Shown piece after piece: positions 40,222 through 54,199 of a stretch of 64,000 bases of DNA; position 1 is the stretch's first letter; every line of letters starts with the position of its first letter. The position numbers and the translations under genes are program-made. The DNA lies in the NCBI GenBank assembly GCA_948099385.1, contig CANUEZ040000209.1, forward strand, positions 1,364,001 to 1,428,000. Reading direction: 5' to 3'. Below the pieces are notes generated by a model, which ran no database searches, had not been told where the DNA came from, and saw nothing but the letters and a program-made list of their open reading frames with translations. The DNA comes from Fasciola hepatica (Eukaryota; Platyhelminthes; Trematoda; Plagiorchiida; Fasciolidae).

Positions 40222-42370
40222 TTATGAACAATCCACACAGATTGCTCATACAATGCAATAGAGCAGTGGCAGAGTAGATTTGTATAATATGATTCTCCAT
40301 GCAGCTTGAACACTGAACTGACCATTGAAAATGGTGGAAGCACTTTACAGCTGTTTGATCCGCTAAGGGAATCATGAGCATTGCACATGGACAGAGCCCA
40401 CTCGGAGAAACGAACAAGGGTTGGGGTGAACGAATGTCAGTCGAACACCCAAACCACAAGGCTATCCGATATGGGTCTACACGCTTCGTTCAACAGATAC
40501 ACTACATCATATAGCACAATCTCCAAATTGGCTTCGACTTTCGCTGTCGCTTTGAACGGTAACAATCAAATTCTCGCACACAGATCCAATCCTGTGTTCC
40601 ATCACTTCTCTATTTATGGGCCTAAGTAAAACCAAGGCATTCCCTTATGAACAATCCCCACACAGATTGCTCATACAATGCAATAGAGCAGTAGCAGAGT
40701 AGATTTGTATAATATGATTCTCCATGCAGCTTGAACACTGAACTGACCATTGAAAATGATGGAAGCACTGTACAGCTGTTTGATCCGCTAAGGGAATCAT
40801 GAGCATTGCACATGGACAGAGCCCACACGGGGACACGAACAAGGATTGGGGTGAAACAATGTCAGTCGAACACACAAACCACAAGGCTATCCGATATGGG
40901 TCTGAACGCTTCGTTCAACAGATACACTACATCATATGGCACAATCCCCAAATTGGCTTCGGCTTTCGCTTTCGCTTTGAACGGTAACAATCAAATTCTC
41001 GCACACCGATCCAATCCTATGTGCCATCACTTCTCTATTTATGGGCCTAAGTAAAACCAAGGCATTCCCTTATGAACAATCCACACAGATTGCACATACA
41101 ATGCAATAGAGCAGTAGCAGAGTAGATTTGTATAATATGATTCTCCATGCAGCTTGAATACTGAACTGACCATTGAAAATGATGGAAGCACTGTACAGCT
41201 GTTTGATCCGCTAAGGGAATCATGAGCATTGCACATGGACAGAGCCCACACGGGGACACGAAAAGTGTTGGCGTGAAAGATTGTCAGTCGAACACCCAAA
41301 CCACAAGGCTATCCGATATGGGTCTGAACGCTTCGTTCAACAGATACACTACATCATATAGCACAATCCCCAAATTGGCTTCGGCTTTCGCTTTCGCTTT
41401 GAACGGTAACAATCAAATTCTCGCACACCGATCCAATTCTATGTGCCATCACTTCTCTATTTATGGGCCTAAGTAAAACCAAGGCATTCCCTTATGAACA
41501 ATCCACACAGATTGCTCATAAAATGCAATAGAGCAGTGGCAGAGTAGATTTGTATAATATGATTCTCCATGCAGCTTGAACACTGAACTGACCATTGAAA
41601 ATGGTGGAAGCACTTTACAGCTGTTTGATCCGCTAAGGGAATCATGAGCATTCCACATGGACAGAGCCCACTCGGAGACACGAACAAGGGTTGGGGTGAA
41701 CGAATGTCAGTCGAACACCCAAACCACAAGGCTATCCGATATGGGTCTGAACGCTTCGTTCAACAGATACACTACATCATATAGCACAATCTCCAAATTG
41801 GCTTCGACTTTCGCTTTCGCTTTGAACGGTAACAATCAAATTCTCGCACACAGATCCAATCCTGTGTTCCATCACTTCTCTATTTATGGGCCTAAGTAAA
41901 ACCAAGGCATTCCCTTATGAACAATCCACACAGATTGCTCATACAATGCAATAGAGCAGTAGCAGAGTAGATTTGTATAATATGATTCTCCATGCAGCTT
42001 GAACACTGAACTGACCATTGAAAATGATGGAAGCACTGTACAGCTGTTTGATCCGCTAAGGGAATCATGAGCATTGCACATGGACAGAGCCCACACGGGG
42101 ACACGAAGAAGGATTGGGGTGAAACAATGTCAGTCGAACACCCAAACCACAAGGCTATCCGATATGGGTCTCAACGCTTCGTTCAACAGATACACTACAT
42201 CATATGGCACAATCCCCAAATTGGCTTCGGCTTTCGCTTTCGCTTTGAACGGTAACAATCAAATTCTCGCACACCGATCCAATCCTATGTGCCATCACTT
42301 CTCTATTTATGGGCCTAAGTAAAACCAAGGCATTCCCTTATGAACAATCCACACAGATTGCTCATACAAT
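40222..42370. repeat. Three-monomer-spaced duplication, ~880 bp matching
   Basis: The segments from 40222 to about 41100 and from 41492 to about 42370 match at 1270-bp spacing. Both first members carry AATGGTGGAAGCACTTTAC, and both second members carry GGATTGGGGTGAAACAATG. The third members differ. The monomer at 41070 has AAAAGTGTTGGCGTG, related to 39798, while 42338 resembles the second-member class. Among the few differences, one second member (40645) has CCCCACACAG and the other (41915) has the 2-bp-short CCACACAG. Confidence 0.75.
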
Positions 42371-42760
42371 GCAATAGAGCAGTAGCTTAGTGGATTTGTA
42401 TAATATGATTCTCCATGCAGCTTGAACACTGAACTGACCATTGAAAATGATGGAAGCACTGTACAGCTGTTTGATCCGCTAAGGGAATCATGAGCATTGC
42501 ACATGGACAGAGCCCACACGGGGACACGAACAAGGATTGGGGTGAAACAATGTCAGTCGAACACCCAAACCACAAGGCTATCCGATATGGGTCTGAACGC
42601 TTCGTTCAACAGATACACTACATCACATGGCACAATCCCCAAATTGGCTTCGGCTTTCGCTTTCGCTTCGAACGGTAACAATCAAATTCTCGCACACAGA
42701 TCCAATCCTGTGTTCCATCACTTCTCTATTTATGGGCCTAAGTAAAACCAAGGCATTCCC

Positions 42761-45700
42761 TTATGAACAATCCCCACACAGATTGCTCATACAATGCAAT
42801 GGAGCAGTATCAGAGTAGATTTGTATGATATGATTCTCCATGCAGCTTGAATACTGAACTGACCATTGAAAATGATGGAAGCACTGTACAGCTGTTTGAT
42901 CCGCTAAGGGAATCATGAGCATTGCACATGGACAGAGCCCACACGGGGACACGAAAAGGGTTGGGGTGAACGAATGTCAGTCGAACACCCAAACCACAAG
43001 GCTATCCGATATGGGTCTGAACGCTTCGTTCAACAGATACACTACATCATATAGCACAATCCCCAAATTGGCTTCGGCTTTCGCTTTCGCTTTGAACGGT
43101 AACAATCAAATTCTCGCACACAGATCCAATCCTGTGTTCCATCACTTCTCTATTTATGGGCCTAAGTAAAACCAAGGCATTCCCTTATGAACAATCCCCA
43201 CACAGATTGCTCATACAATGCAATAGAGCAGTAGCAGAGTGGATTTGTATAATATGATTCTCCATGCAGCTTGAACACTGAACTGACCATTGAAAATGAT
43301 GGAAGCACTGTACAGCTGTTTGATCCGCTAAAGGAATCATGAGCATTGCACATGGAGAGAGCCCACTCGGAGAAACGAACAAGGGTTGGGGTGAACGAAT
43401 GTCAGTTGAACACCCAAACCACAAGGCTATCCGATATGGGTCTGAACGCTTCGTTCAACAGATACACTACATCATATAGCACAATCCCCAAATTGGCTTC
43501 GGCTTTCGCTTTCGCTTTGAACGGTAACAATCAAATTCTCGCACACAGATCCAATCCTGTGTTCCATCACTTCTCTATTTATGGGCCTAAGTAAAACCAA
43601 GGCATTCCCTTATGAACAATCCCCACACAGATTGCTCATACAATGCAATGGAGCAGTTGCAGAGTAGATTTGTGTAATATGATTCTCCATGCAGCTTGAA
43701 TACTGAACTGACCATTGAAAATGATGGAAGCACTGTACAGCTGTTTGATCCGCTAAGGGAATCATGAGCATTGCACATGGACAGAGCCCACTCGGAGAAA
43801 CGAACAAGGGTTGGGGTGAACGAATGTCAGTCGAACACCCAAACCACAAGGCTATCCGAAATGGGTCTGAACGCTTCGTTCAACAGATACACTACATCAT
43901 ATAGCACAATCCCCAAATTGGCTTCGGCTTTCGCTTTCGCTTTGAACGGTAACAATCAAATTCTCGCACACAGATCCAATCCTGTGTTCCATCACTTCTC
44001 TATTTATGGGCCTAAGTAAAACCAAGGCATTCCCTTATGAACAATCCACACACAGATTGCTCATACAATGCAATAGAGCAGTAGCAGAGTAGATTTGTAT
44101 AATATGATTCTCCATGCAGCTTGAACACTGAACTGACCATTGAAAATGATGGAAGCACTGTACAGCTGTTTGATCCGCTAAGGGAATCATGAGCATTGCA
44201 CATGGACAGAGCCCACTCGGAGAAACGAACAAGGGTTGGGGTGAACGAATGTCAGTTGAACACCCAAACCACAAGGCTATCCGATATGGGTCTGAACGCT
44301 TCGTTCAACAGATACACTACATCATATAGCACAATCCCCAAATTGGCTTCGGCTTTCGCTTTCGCTTTGAACGGTAACAATCAAATTCTCGCACACAGAT
44401 CCAATCCTGTGTTCCATCACTTCTCTATTTATGGGCCTAAGTAAAACCAAGGCATTCCCTTATGAACAATCCCCACACAGATTGCTCATACAATGCAATA
44501 GAGCAGTAGCAGAGTGGATTTGTATAATATGATTCTCCATGCAGCTTGAACACTGAACTGACCATTGAAAATGATGGAAGCACTGTACAGCTGTTTGATC
44601 CGCTAAGGGAATCATGAGCATTGCACATGGACAGAGCCCACTCGGAGAAACGAACAAGGGTTGGGGTGAACGAATGTCAGTTGAACACCCAAACCACAAG
44701 GCTATCCGATATGGGTCTGAACGCTTCGTTCAACAGATACACTACATCATATAGCACAATCCCCAAATTGGCTTCGGCTTTCGCTTTCGCTTTGAACGGT
44801 AACAATCAAATTCTCGCACACAGATCCAATCCTGTGTTCCATCACTTCTCTATTTATGGGCCTAAGTAAAACCAAGGCATTCCCTTATGAACAATCCCCA
44901 CACAGATTGCTCATACAATGCAATAGAGCAGTTGCAGAGCAGATTTGTGTAATATGATTCTCCATGCAGCTTGAATACTGAACTGACCATTGAAAATGAT
45001 GGAAGCACTGTACAGCTGTTTGATCCGCTAAGGGAATCATGAGCATTGCACATGGACAGAGCCCACTCGGAGACACGAACAAGGGTTGGGGTGAACGAAT
45101 GTCAGTCGAACACCCAAACCACAAGGCTATCCGATATGGGTCTGAGAGCTTTGTTCAACAGATACACTACAACATATAGCAAAATCTCCAAATTGGCTTC
45201 GGCTTTCGCTTTGGCTTTGAACGGTAACAATCAAATTCTCGCACACAGATCCAATCCTATGTGCCATCACTTCTCCATTTATGTGCTTATAAAACCAAGG
45301 CATTCACTTATGAACAATCCCCACACAGATTGCTCATACAATGCAATGGAGCAGTATCAGAGTAGATTTGTATAATATGATTCCTCATGCAGCTTGAATA
45401 CTGAACTGACCATTGAAAATGATGGAAGCACTGTACAGCTGTTTGATCCGCTAAAGGAATCATGAGCATTGCACATGGACAGAGCCCACTCGGAGACACG
45501 AACAAGGGTTGAAGTGAACGAATGTCAGTCGAACACCCAAACCACAAGGCTATCCGATATGGGTCTGAACGCTTTGTTCAACAGATTCACTACATCATAT
45601 AGCACAATCTCCCAATTGGCTTCGGCTTTCGCTTTCGCTTTGAACGGTAACAATCAAATTCTCGCACACAGATCCAATCCTGTGTTCCATCACTTCTCTA

Positions 45701-47006
45701 TTTATGGGCCTAAGTAAAACCAAGGCATTCCCTTATGAACAATCCCTACACAGATTGCTCATACAATGCAATGGAGCAGTATCAGAGTGGATTTGTATAA
45801 TATGATTCTCCATGCAGCTTGAATACTGAACTGACCATTGAAAATGATGGAAGCACTGTACAGCTGTTTGATCCGCTAAGGGAATCATGAGCATTGCACA
45901 TGGACAGAGCCCACACAGGGACACGAACAAGGGTTGGGGTGAACGATTGTCAGTCGAACACCCAAACCACAAGGCTATCCGATATGGGTCTGAACGCTCC
46001 GTTCAACAGATACACTACATCATAAAGCACAATCCCCAAATTGGCTTCGGCTTTCGCTTTCGCTTTGAACCGTAAAAATCGAATTCTCGCACACAGAGCC
46101 AAATCTGTGTTCCATCACTTCTCTATTTATGGGCCGCTTAGTAAAACCAAGGCATTCCCTTATGAACAATCCACACAGATTGCTCATACAATGCAATAGA
46201 GCAGTAGCAGAGTAGATTTGTATAATATGATTCTCCATGCAGCTTGAATACTGAACTGACCATTGAAAATGATGGAAGCACTGTACAGCTGTTTGATCCG
46301 CTAAGGGAATCATGAGCATTGCACATGGACAGAGCCCACACGGCGACACGAACAAGGGTTGGGGTGAACGAATGTCAGTCGAACACCCAAACCACAAGGC
46401 TATCCGATATGGGTCTCAACGCTTTGTTCAACATATACACTCAATCATATAGCACAATCCCCAAATTGGCTTCGACTTTCGCTTTCGCTTTGAACGGTAA
46501 CAATCAAATTCTCGCACACCGATCCAATCCTATGTTCAATCACTTCTCTATTTATGGGCCTTAGTAAAACCAAGGCATTCCCTTATGAACAATCCCCACA
46601 CAGATTGCTCATACAATGCAATAGAGCAGTAGCAGAGTGGATTTGTATAATATGATTCTCCATGCAGCTTGAACACTGAACTGACCATTTAAAATGATGG
46701 AAGCACTGTACAGCTGTTTGATCCGCTAAGGGAATCATGAGCATTGCACATGGACAGAGCCCACTCGGAGACACGAACAAGGGTTGGGGTGAACGATTGT
46801 CAGTCGAACACCCAAACCACAAGGCTATCGGATATGGGTCTCAACGCTTTGTTCAACAGATTCACTACATCATATAGCACAATCCCCAAATTGGCTTCGG
46901 CTTTCGCTTTCGCTTTGAACGGTAACAATCAAATTCTCGCACACAGATCCAATCCTGTGTTCCATCACTTCTCTATTTATGTGCCTAATAAAACCAAGGC
47001 ATTCCC
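42761..47006. repeat. Satellite domain F, monomers 101-110, 425-bp run ending in a lesion cluster
   Basis: Anchors: 42761, 43185, 43610, 44035, 44460, 44885, 45308, 45733, 46160, 46583. The first five monomers share an identical 3' half (from ATGGGTCTGA to the next anchor) while their 5' halves differ. Monomers at 43185 and 44460 share GAGTGGATTTG and CAGTTGAACACC. Monomers at 43610 and 44885 share AGTTGCAG and TTTGTGTAATATG. Thus a 1275-bp trimer spacing holds for about 600 bp. From 45283 on, several monomers carry unique changes at the GGGCCTAAGTAAAACC junction. Confidence 0.87.
45270..47006. repeat. Lesion cluster at monomer junctions
   Basis: Four of five successive monomer ends are altered at the same place. 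Against the usual ATGGGCCTAAGTAAAACC, the sequence reads ATGTGCTTATAAAACC near 45283 (2 bp shorter), ATGGGCCGCTTAGTAAAACC near 46130 (2 bp longer, giving the only 427-bp monomer), ATGGGCCTTAGTAAAACC near 46555 and ATGTGCCTAATAAAACC near 46980 (1 bp shorter). The end near 45705 is normal. Three of the four non-marker indels I noticed in the whole window lie here. Confidence 0.88.
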
Positions 47007-50000
47007 TTATGAACAACCCACACAGATTGCTCATACAATGCAATAGAGCAGTAGCAGAGTAGATTTGTATAATATGATTCTCCATGCAGCTTGAACACTG
47101 AACTGACCATTGAAAATGATGGAAGCACTGTACAGCTTTTTGATCCGCTAAGGGAATCATGAGCATTGCACATGGACAGAGCCCACACGGGGACACGAAC
47201 AAGGGTTGGGGTGAACGAATGTCAGTCGAACACCCAAACCACAAGGCTATCCGATATGAGTCTCAACGCTTTGTTCAACAGATACAATACATGATATAGC
47301 ACAATCCCCAAATTGGCTTTGGCGTTCGCTTTCGCTTTGAACGGTAACAATCAAATTCTCGCACACAGATCCAATCCTGTGTTCCATCACTTCTCTATTT
47401 ATGGGCCTAAGTAAAACCAAGGCATTCCCTTATGAAAAATCCACACAGATTGCTCATACAATGCAATGGAGCAGTATCAGAGTAGATTTGTATAATATGA
47501 TTCTCCATGCAGCTTGAATACTGAACTGACCATTGAAAATGATGGAAGCACTGTACAGCTGTTTGATCCGCTAAGGGAATCATGAGCATTGCACATGGAC
47601 AGAGCCCACACGGGGACACGAACAAGGGTTGGGGTGAACGATTGTCAGTCGAACACCCAAACCACAAGGCTATCCGATATGGGTCTGAACGCTTTGTTCA
47701 ACAGATACACTACATCATATAGCACAATCCCCAAATTGGCTTCGGCTTTCGCTTTTGCTTTAAACGGTTACACCCAAATTCTCGCACACAGATCCAATCC
47801 TGTGTTCCATCACTTCTCTATTTATGGGCCTAAGTGAAACCAAGGCATTCCTTTATGAACAATCCACACAGATTGCCCATACAATGCAATAGAGCAGTAG
47901 CAGAGTAGATTTGTATAATATGATTCTCCATGCAGCTTGAACACTGAACTGACCATTGAAAATGATGGAAGCACTGTACAGCTGTTTGATCCGCTAAGGG
48001 AATCATGAGCATTGCACATGGACAGAGCCCACACAGGGACACGAACAAGGGTTGGGGTGAACGAATGTCAGTCGAACACCCAAAGCACAAGTCTATCCGA
48101 TATGGGTCTGAACGATTTGTTCAACAGATACACTACATCATATAGCACAATCCCCAAATTGGCTTCGACTTTCGCTTTCGCTTTGAACGGTAACAATCAA
48201 ATTCTCGCACACAGATCCAATCCTGTGTTCCATCACTTCTCTGTTTATGGGCCTAAGTAAAACCAAGGCATTCCCTTATGAAAAATCCACACAGATTGCT
48301 CATACAATGCAATGGAGCAGTATCAGAGTAGATTTGTATAATATGATTCTCCATGCAGCTTGAATACTGAACTGACCATTGAAAATGATGGAAGCACTGT
48401 ACAGCTGTTTGATCCGCTAAGGGAATCATGAGCATTGCACATGGACAGAGCCCACACGGGGACACGAACAAGGGTTGGGGTGAACGAATGTCAGTCGAAC
48501 ACCCAAAGCACAAGTCTATCCGATATGGGTCTGAACGATTTGTTCAACAGATACACTACATCATATAGCACAATCCCCAAATTGGCTTCGACTTTCGCTT
48601 TCGCTTTGAACGGTAACAACCGAATTCTCGCACACCGATCCAATCCTATGTTCCATCACTTTTATATTTATGGGCCTAAGTAAAACCAAGACATTCCCTT
48701 ATGAACAATCCACACAGATTGCTCATACAATGCAATGGAGCAGTATCAGAGTAGATTTGTATGATATGATTCTCCATGCAGCTTGAATACTGAACTGACC
48801 ATTGAAAATGATGGAAGCACTGTACAGCTGTTTGATCCGCTAAGGGAATCATGAGCATTGCACATGGACAGAGCCCACACGGGGACACGAACAAGGGTTG
48901 GGGTGAACGATTGTCAGTCGAACACCCAAACCACAAGGCTATCCGATATGGGTCTCAACGCTTTGTTCAACAGATACAATACATGATATAGCACAATCCC
49001 CAAATTGGCTTCGGCTTTCGCTTTCGCTTTTAACGGTAACAATCAAATTCTCGCACACAGATCCAATCTTATGTTCCATCACTTCTCTATTTATGGGCCT
49101 AAGTGAAACCAAGGCATTCCTTTATGAACAATCCACACAGATTGCCCATACAATGCAATAGAGCAGTAGCAGAGTATATTTGTATAATATGATTCTCCAT
49201 GCAGCTTGAACACTGAACTGACCATTGAAAATGATGGAAGCACTGTACAGCTGTTTGATCCGCTAAGGGAATCATGAGCATTGCACATGGACAGAGCCCA
49301 CACGGGGACACGAACAAGGGTTGGGGTGAACGAATGTCAGTCGAACACCCAAAGCACAAGTCTATCCGATATGGGTCTGAACGATTTGTTCAACAGATAC
49401 ACTACATCATATAGCACAATCCCCAAATTGGCTTCGACTTTCGCTTTCGCTTTGAACGGTAACAACAAAATTCTCGCACACCGATCCAATCCTGTGTTCC
49501 ATCACTTTTATATTTATGGGCCTAAGTAAAACCAAGACATTCCCTTATGAACAATCCACACAGATTGCTCATACAATGCAATAGAACAGTGGCAGAGTAG
49601 ATTTGTATAATATGATTCTCCATGCAGCTTGAATACTGAACTGACCATTGAAAATGATGGAAGCACTGTACAGCTGTTTGATCCGCTAAGGGAATCATGA
49701 GCATTGCACATGGACAGAGCCCACACGGGGACACGAACAAGGGTTGGGGTGAACGAATGTCAGTCGAACACCCAAAGCACAAGTCTATCCGATATGGGTC
49801 TGAACGATTTGTTCAACAGATACACTACATCATATAGCACAATCCCCAAATTGGCTTCGACTTTCGCTTTCGCTTTGAACGGTAACAACCGAATTCTCGC
49901 ACACCGATCCAATCCTGTGTTCCATCACTTTTATATTTATGGGCCTAAGTAAAACCAAGACATTCCCTTATGAACAATCCACACAGATTGCTCATACAAT

Positions 50001-50813
50001 GCAATGGAGCAGTATCAGAGTAGATTTGTATGATATGATTCTCCATGCAGCTTGAATACTGAACTGACCATTGAAAATGATGGAAGCACTGTACAGCTGT
50101 TTGATCCGCTAAGGGAATCATGAGCATTGCACATGGACAGAGCCCACACGGGGACACGAACAAGGGTTGGGGTGAACGATTGTCAGTCGAACACCCAAAC
50201 CACAAGGCTATCCGATATGGGTCTCAACGCTTTGTTCAACAGATACAATACATGATATAGCACAATCCCCAAATTGGCTTCGACTTTCGCTTTCGCTTTG
50301 AACGGTAACAACAAAATTCTCGCACACCGATCCAATCCTGTGTTCCATCACTTTTATATTTATGGGCCTAAGTAAAACCAAGACATTCCCTTATGAACAA
50401 TCCACACAGATTGCTCATACAATGCAATAGAACAGTGGCAGAGTAGATTTGTATAATATGATTCTCCATGCAGCTTGAATACTGAACTGACCATTGAAAA
50501 TGATGGAAGCACTGTACAGCTGTTTGATCCGCTAAGGGAATCATGAGCATTGCACATGGACAGAGCCCACACGGGGACACGAACAAGGGTTGGGGTGAAC
50601 GATTGTCAGTCGAACACCCAAACCACAAGGCTATCCGATATGGGTCTCAACGCTTTGTTCAACAGATACAATACATGATATAGCACAATCCCCAAATTGG
50701 CTTCGGCTTTCGCTTTCGCTTTTAACGGTAACAATCAAATTCTCGCACACAGATCCAATCCTGTGTTCCATCACTTCTCTATTTATGGGCCTAAGTGAAA
50801 CCAAGGCATTTCC

Positions 50814-52505
50814 TTATGAACAATCCACACAGATTGCTCATACAATGCAATGGAGCAGTTGCAGAGTAGATTTGTATAATATGATTCTCCATGCAGCTTG
50901 AATACTGAACTGACCATTGAAAATGATGGAAGCACTGTACAGCTGTTTGATCCGCTAAGGGAATCATGAGCATTGCACATGGACAGAGCCCACACGGGGA
51001 CACGAACAAGGGTTGGGGTGAACGAATGTCAGTCGAACACCCAAAGCACAAGGCTATCCGATATGGGTCTCAAAGCTTCGTTCAACAGATACACTAAATC
51101 ATATGGCACAATCCCCAAATTGGCTTCGGCTTTCGCTTTGGCTTTGTACAGTAACAACCCAATTCTCGCACACCGATCCAATCCTATGTTCCATCTCTTC
51201 TCTAATTATGGGCCTAAGTAAAACCAAGGCATTCCCTTATGAACAATCCACACAGATTGCTCATACAATGCAATGGAGCAGTATCAGAGTAGATTTGTAT
51301 AATATGATTCTCCATGCAGCTTGAATACTGAACTGACCATTGAAAATGATGGAAGCACTGTACAGCTGTTTGATCCGCTAAGGGAATCATGAGCATTGCA
51401 CATGGACAGAGCCCACACGGGGACACGAACAAGGGTTGGGGTGAACGAATGTCAGTCGAACACCCAAACCACAAGGCTATCCGATATGGGTCTGAACGCT
51501 TCGTTCAACAGATACAATACATGATATAGCACAATCCCCAAATTGGCTTCGGCTTTCGCTTTCGCTTTGAACGGTAACAACCAAATTCTCGCACACCGAT
51601 CCAATCCTATGTTCAATCACTTCTCTATTTATGGGCCTAAGTAAAACCAAGGCATTCCCGTATGAACAATCCACACAGATTGCTCATACAATGCAATAGA
51701 GCAGTAGCAGAGTAGATTTGTATAATATGATTCTCCATGCAGCTTGAACACTGAACTGACCATTGAAAATGATGGAAGCACTGTACAGCTGTTTGATCCG
51801 CTAAGGGAATCATGAGCATTGCACATGGACAGAGCCCACTCGGAGACACGAATAAGGGTTGGGGTGAACGAATGTCAGTCGCACACCCAAACCACAAGGC
51901 TATCCGATATGGGTCTCAACGCTTTGTTCAACATATTCACTACATCATATAGCACAATCCCCAAATTGGCTTCGGCTTCCGCTTTCGCTTTGAACGGTAA
52001 CAATCAAATTCTCGCACACAGATCCAATCCTGTGTTCCATCACTTCTCTATTTATGGGCCTAAGTAAAACCAAGGCATTCCCTTCTGAACAATCCACACA
52101 GATTGCTCATACAATGCAATAGAGCAGTAGCAGAGTAGATTTGTATAATATGATTCTCCATGCAGCTTGAATACTGAACTGACCATTGCAAATGATGGAA
52201 GCACTGTACAGCTGTTTGATCCGCTAAGGGAATCATGAGCATTGCACATGGACAAAGCCCACACGGGGACACGAACAAGGGTTGGGGTGAACGAATGTCA
52301 GTCGAACACCCAAACCACAAGGCTATCCGATATGGGTCTCAACGCTTTGTTCAACATATACAATACATGATATAGCACAATCCCCAAATTGGCTTCGGCT
52401 TTCGCTTTCGCTTTGAACGGTAACAACCAAATTATCGCACACCGATCCAATCCTATGTTCCATCACTTCTCTATTTATGGGCCTAAGTAAAACCAAGGCA
52501 TTCCC
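50814..52505. repeat. Four-monomer HOR, copy 1 (1692 bp)
   Basis: Four 423-bp monomers (50814, 51237, 51660, 52083) recur as a block from 52506. Ordered private alleles: AGTTGCAG with TTTGTACAGTAAC and ATCTCTTCTCTAATTATG; a plain copy with ATGTTCAATC; CAGTCGCACACCC with AACATATTCAC and GGCTTCCGC; then CCCTTCTGAAC with GCAAATGATGG, GACAAAGCCC and AATTATCGC. Confidence 0.91.
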
Positions 52506-54199
52506 TTATGAACAATCCACACAGATTGCTCATACAATGCAATGGAGCAGTTGCAGAGTAGATTTGTATAATATGATTCTCCATGCAGCTTGAATACTGA
52601 ACTGACCATTGAAAATGATGGAAGCACTGTACAGCTGTTTGATCCGCTAAGGGAATCATGAGCATTGCACATGGACAGAGCCCACACGGGGACACGAACA
52701 AGGGTTGGGGTGAACGAATGTCAGTCGAACACCCAAAGCACAAGGCTATCCGATATGGGTCTCAACGCTTCGTTCAACAGATACACTAAATCATATGGCA
52801 CAATCCCCAAATTGGCTTCGGCTTTCGCTTTGGCTTTGTACAGTAACAACCAAATTCTCGCACACCGATCCAATCCTATGTTCCATCTCTTCTCTAATTA
52901 TGGGCCTAAGTAAAACCAAGGCATTCCCTTATGAACAATCCACACAGATTGCTCATACAATGCAATGGAGCAGTATCAGAGTAGATTTGTATAATATGAT
53001 TCTCCATGCAGCTTGAATACTGAACTGACCATTGAAAATGATGGAAGCACTGTACAGCTGTTTGATCCGCTAAGGGAATCATGAGCATTGCACATGGACA
53101 GAGCCCACACGGGGACACGAACAAGGGTTGGGGTGAACGAATGTCAGTCGAACACCCAAACCACAAGGCTATCCGATATGGGTCTGAACGCTTCGTTCAA
53201 CAGATACAATACATGATATAGCACAATCCCCAAATTGGCTTCGGCTTTCGCTTTCGCTTTGAACGGTAACAACCAAATTCTCGCACACCGATCCAATCCT
53301 ATGTTCAATCACTTCTCTATTTATGGGCCTAAGTAAAACCAAGGCATTCCCTTATGAACAATCCCCACACAGATTGCTCATACAATGCAATAGAGCAGTA
53401 GCAGAGTAGATTTGTATAATATGATTCTCCATGCAGCTTGAACACTGAACTGACCATTGAAAATGATGGAAGCACTGTACAGCTGTTTGATCCGCTAAGG
53501 GAATCATGAGCATTGCACATGGACAGAGCCCACTCGGAGACACGAATAAGGGTTGGGGTGAACGAATGTCAGTCGCACACCCAAACCACAAGGCTATCCG
53601 ATATGGGTCTCAACGCTTTGTTCAACATATTCACTACATCATATAGCACAATCCCCAAATTGGCTTCGGCTTCCGCTTTCGCTTTGAACGGTAACAATCA
53701 AATTCTCGCACACAGATCCAATCCTGTGTTCCATCACTTCTCTATTTATGGGCCTAAGTAAAACCAAGGCATTCCCTTCTGAACAATCCACACAGATTGC
53801 TCATACAATGCAATAGAGCAGTAGCAGAGTAGATTTGTATAATATGATTCTCCATGCAGCTTGAATACTGAACTGACCATTGCAAATGATGGAAGCACTG
53901 TACAGCTGTTTGATCCGCTAAGGGAATCATGAGCATTGCACATGGACAAAGCCCACACGGGGACACGAACAAGGGTTGGGGTGAACGAATGTCAGTCGAA
54001 CACCCAAACCACAAGGCTATCCGATATGGGTCTCAACGCTTTGTTCAACATATACAATACATGATATAGCACAATCCCCAAATTGGCTTCGGCTTTCGCT
54101 TTCGCTTTGAACGGTAACAACCAAATTATCGCACACCGATCCAATCCTCTGTTCCATCACTTCTCTATTTATGGGCCTAAGTAAAACCAAGGCATTCCC
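52506..54199. repeat. Four-monomer HOR, copy 2 (1694 bp)
   Basis: This is the second copy of the tetramer at 50814-52505, with fewer than about ten differences by eye. The copy is 2 bp longer because its third monomer (53352) has CCCCACACAG where the partner (51660) has CCACACAG. At the same spot the partner also has CCCGTATG instead of CCCTTATG. So two adjacent sites differ inside an otherwise nearly identical pair. Confidence 0.91.

Larger units (their letters stand above)
33440..42760. repeat. Satellite domain E, monomers 79-100, tetramer then mixed trimers
   Basis: Anchors: 33440, 33865, 34288, 34713, 35136, 35561, 35984, 36409, 36832, 37257, 37682, 38104, 38527, 38950, 39373, 39798, 40222, 40645, 41070, 41492, 41915, 42338. 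The first eight monomers alternate 425 and 423 bp as two tetramers. Further right, the TAATCTGATCCTCC allele marks three successive monomers (38950, 39373, 39798). The ATTGGGGTGAAACAATG allele marks 40645, 41915 and 42338. The AATGGTGGAAGCACTTTAC allele marks 40222 and 41492. The xxGCTT microrepeat is altered to GGCTTAGACTTTCGC at about 39261 and 39682. Confidence 0.88.
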
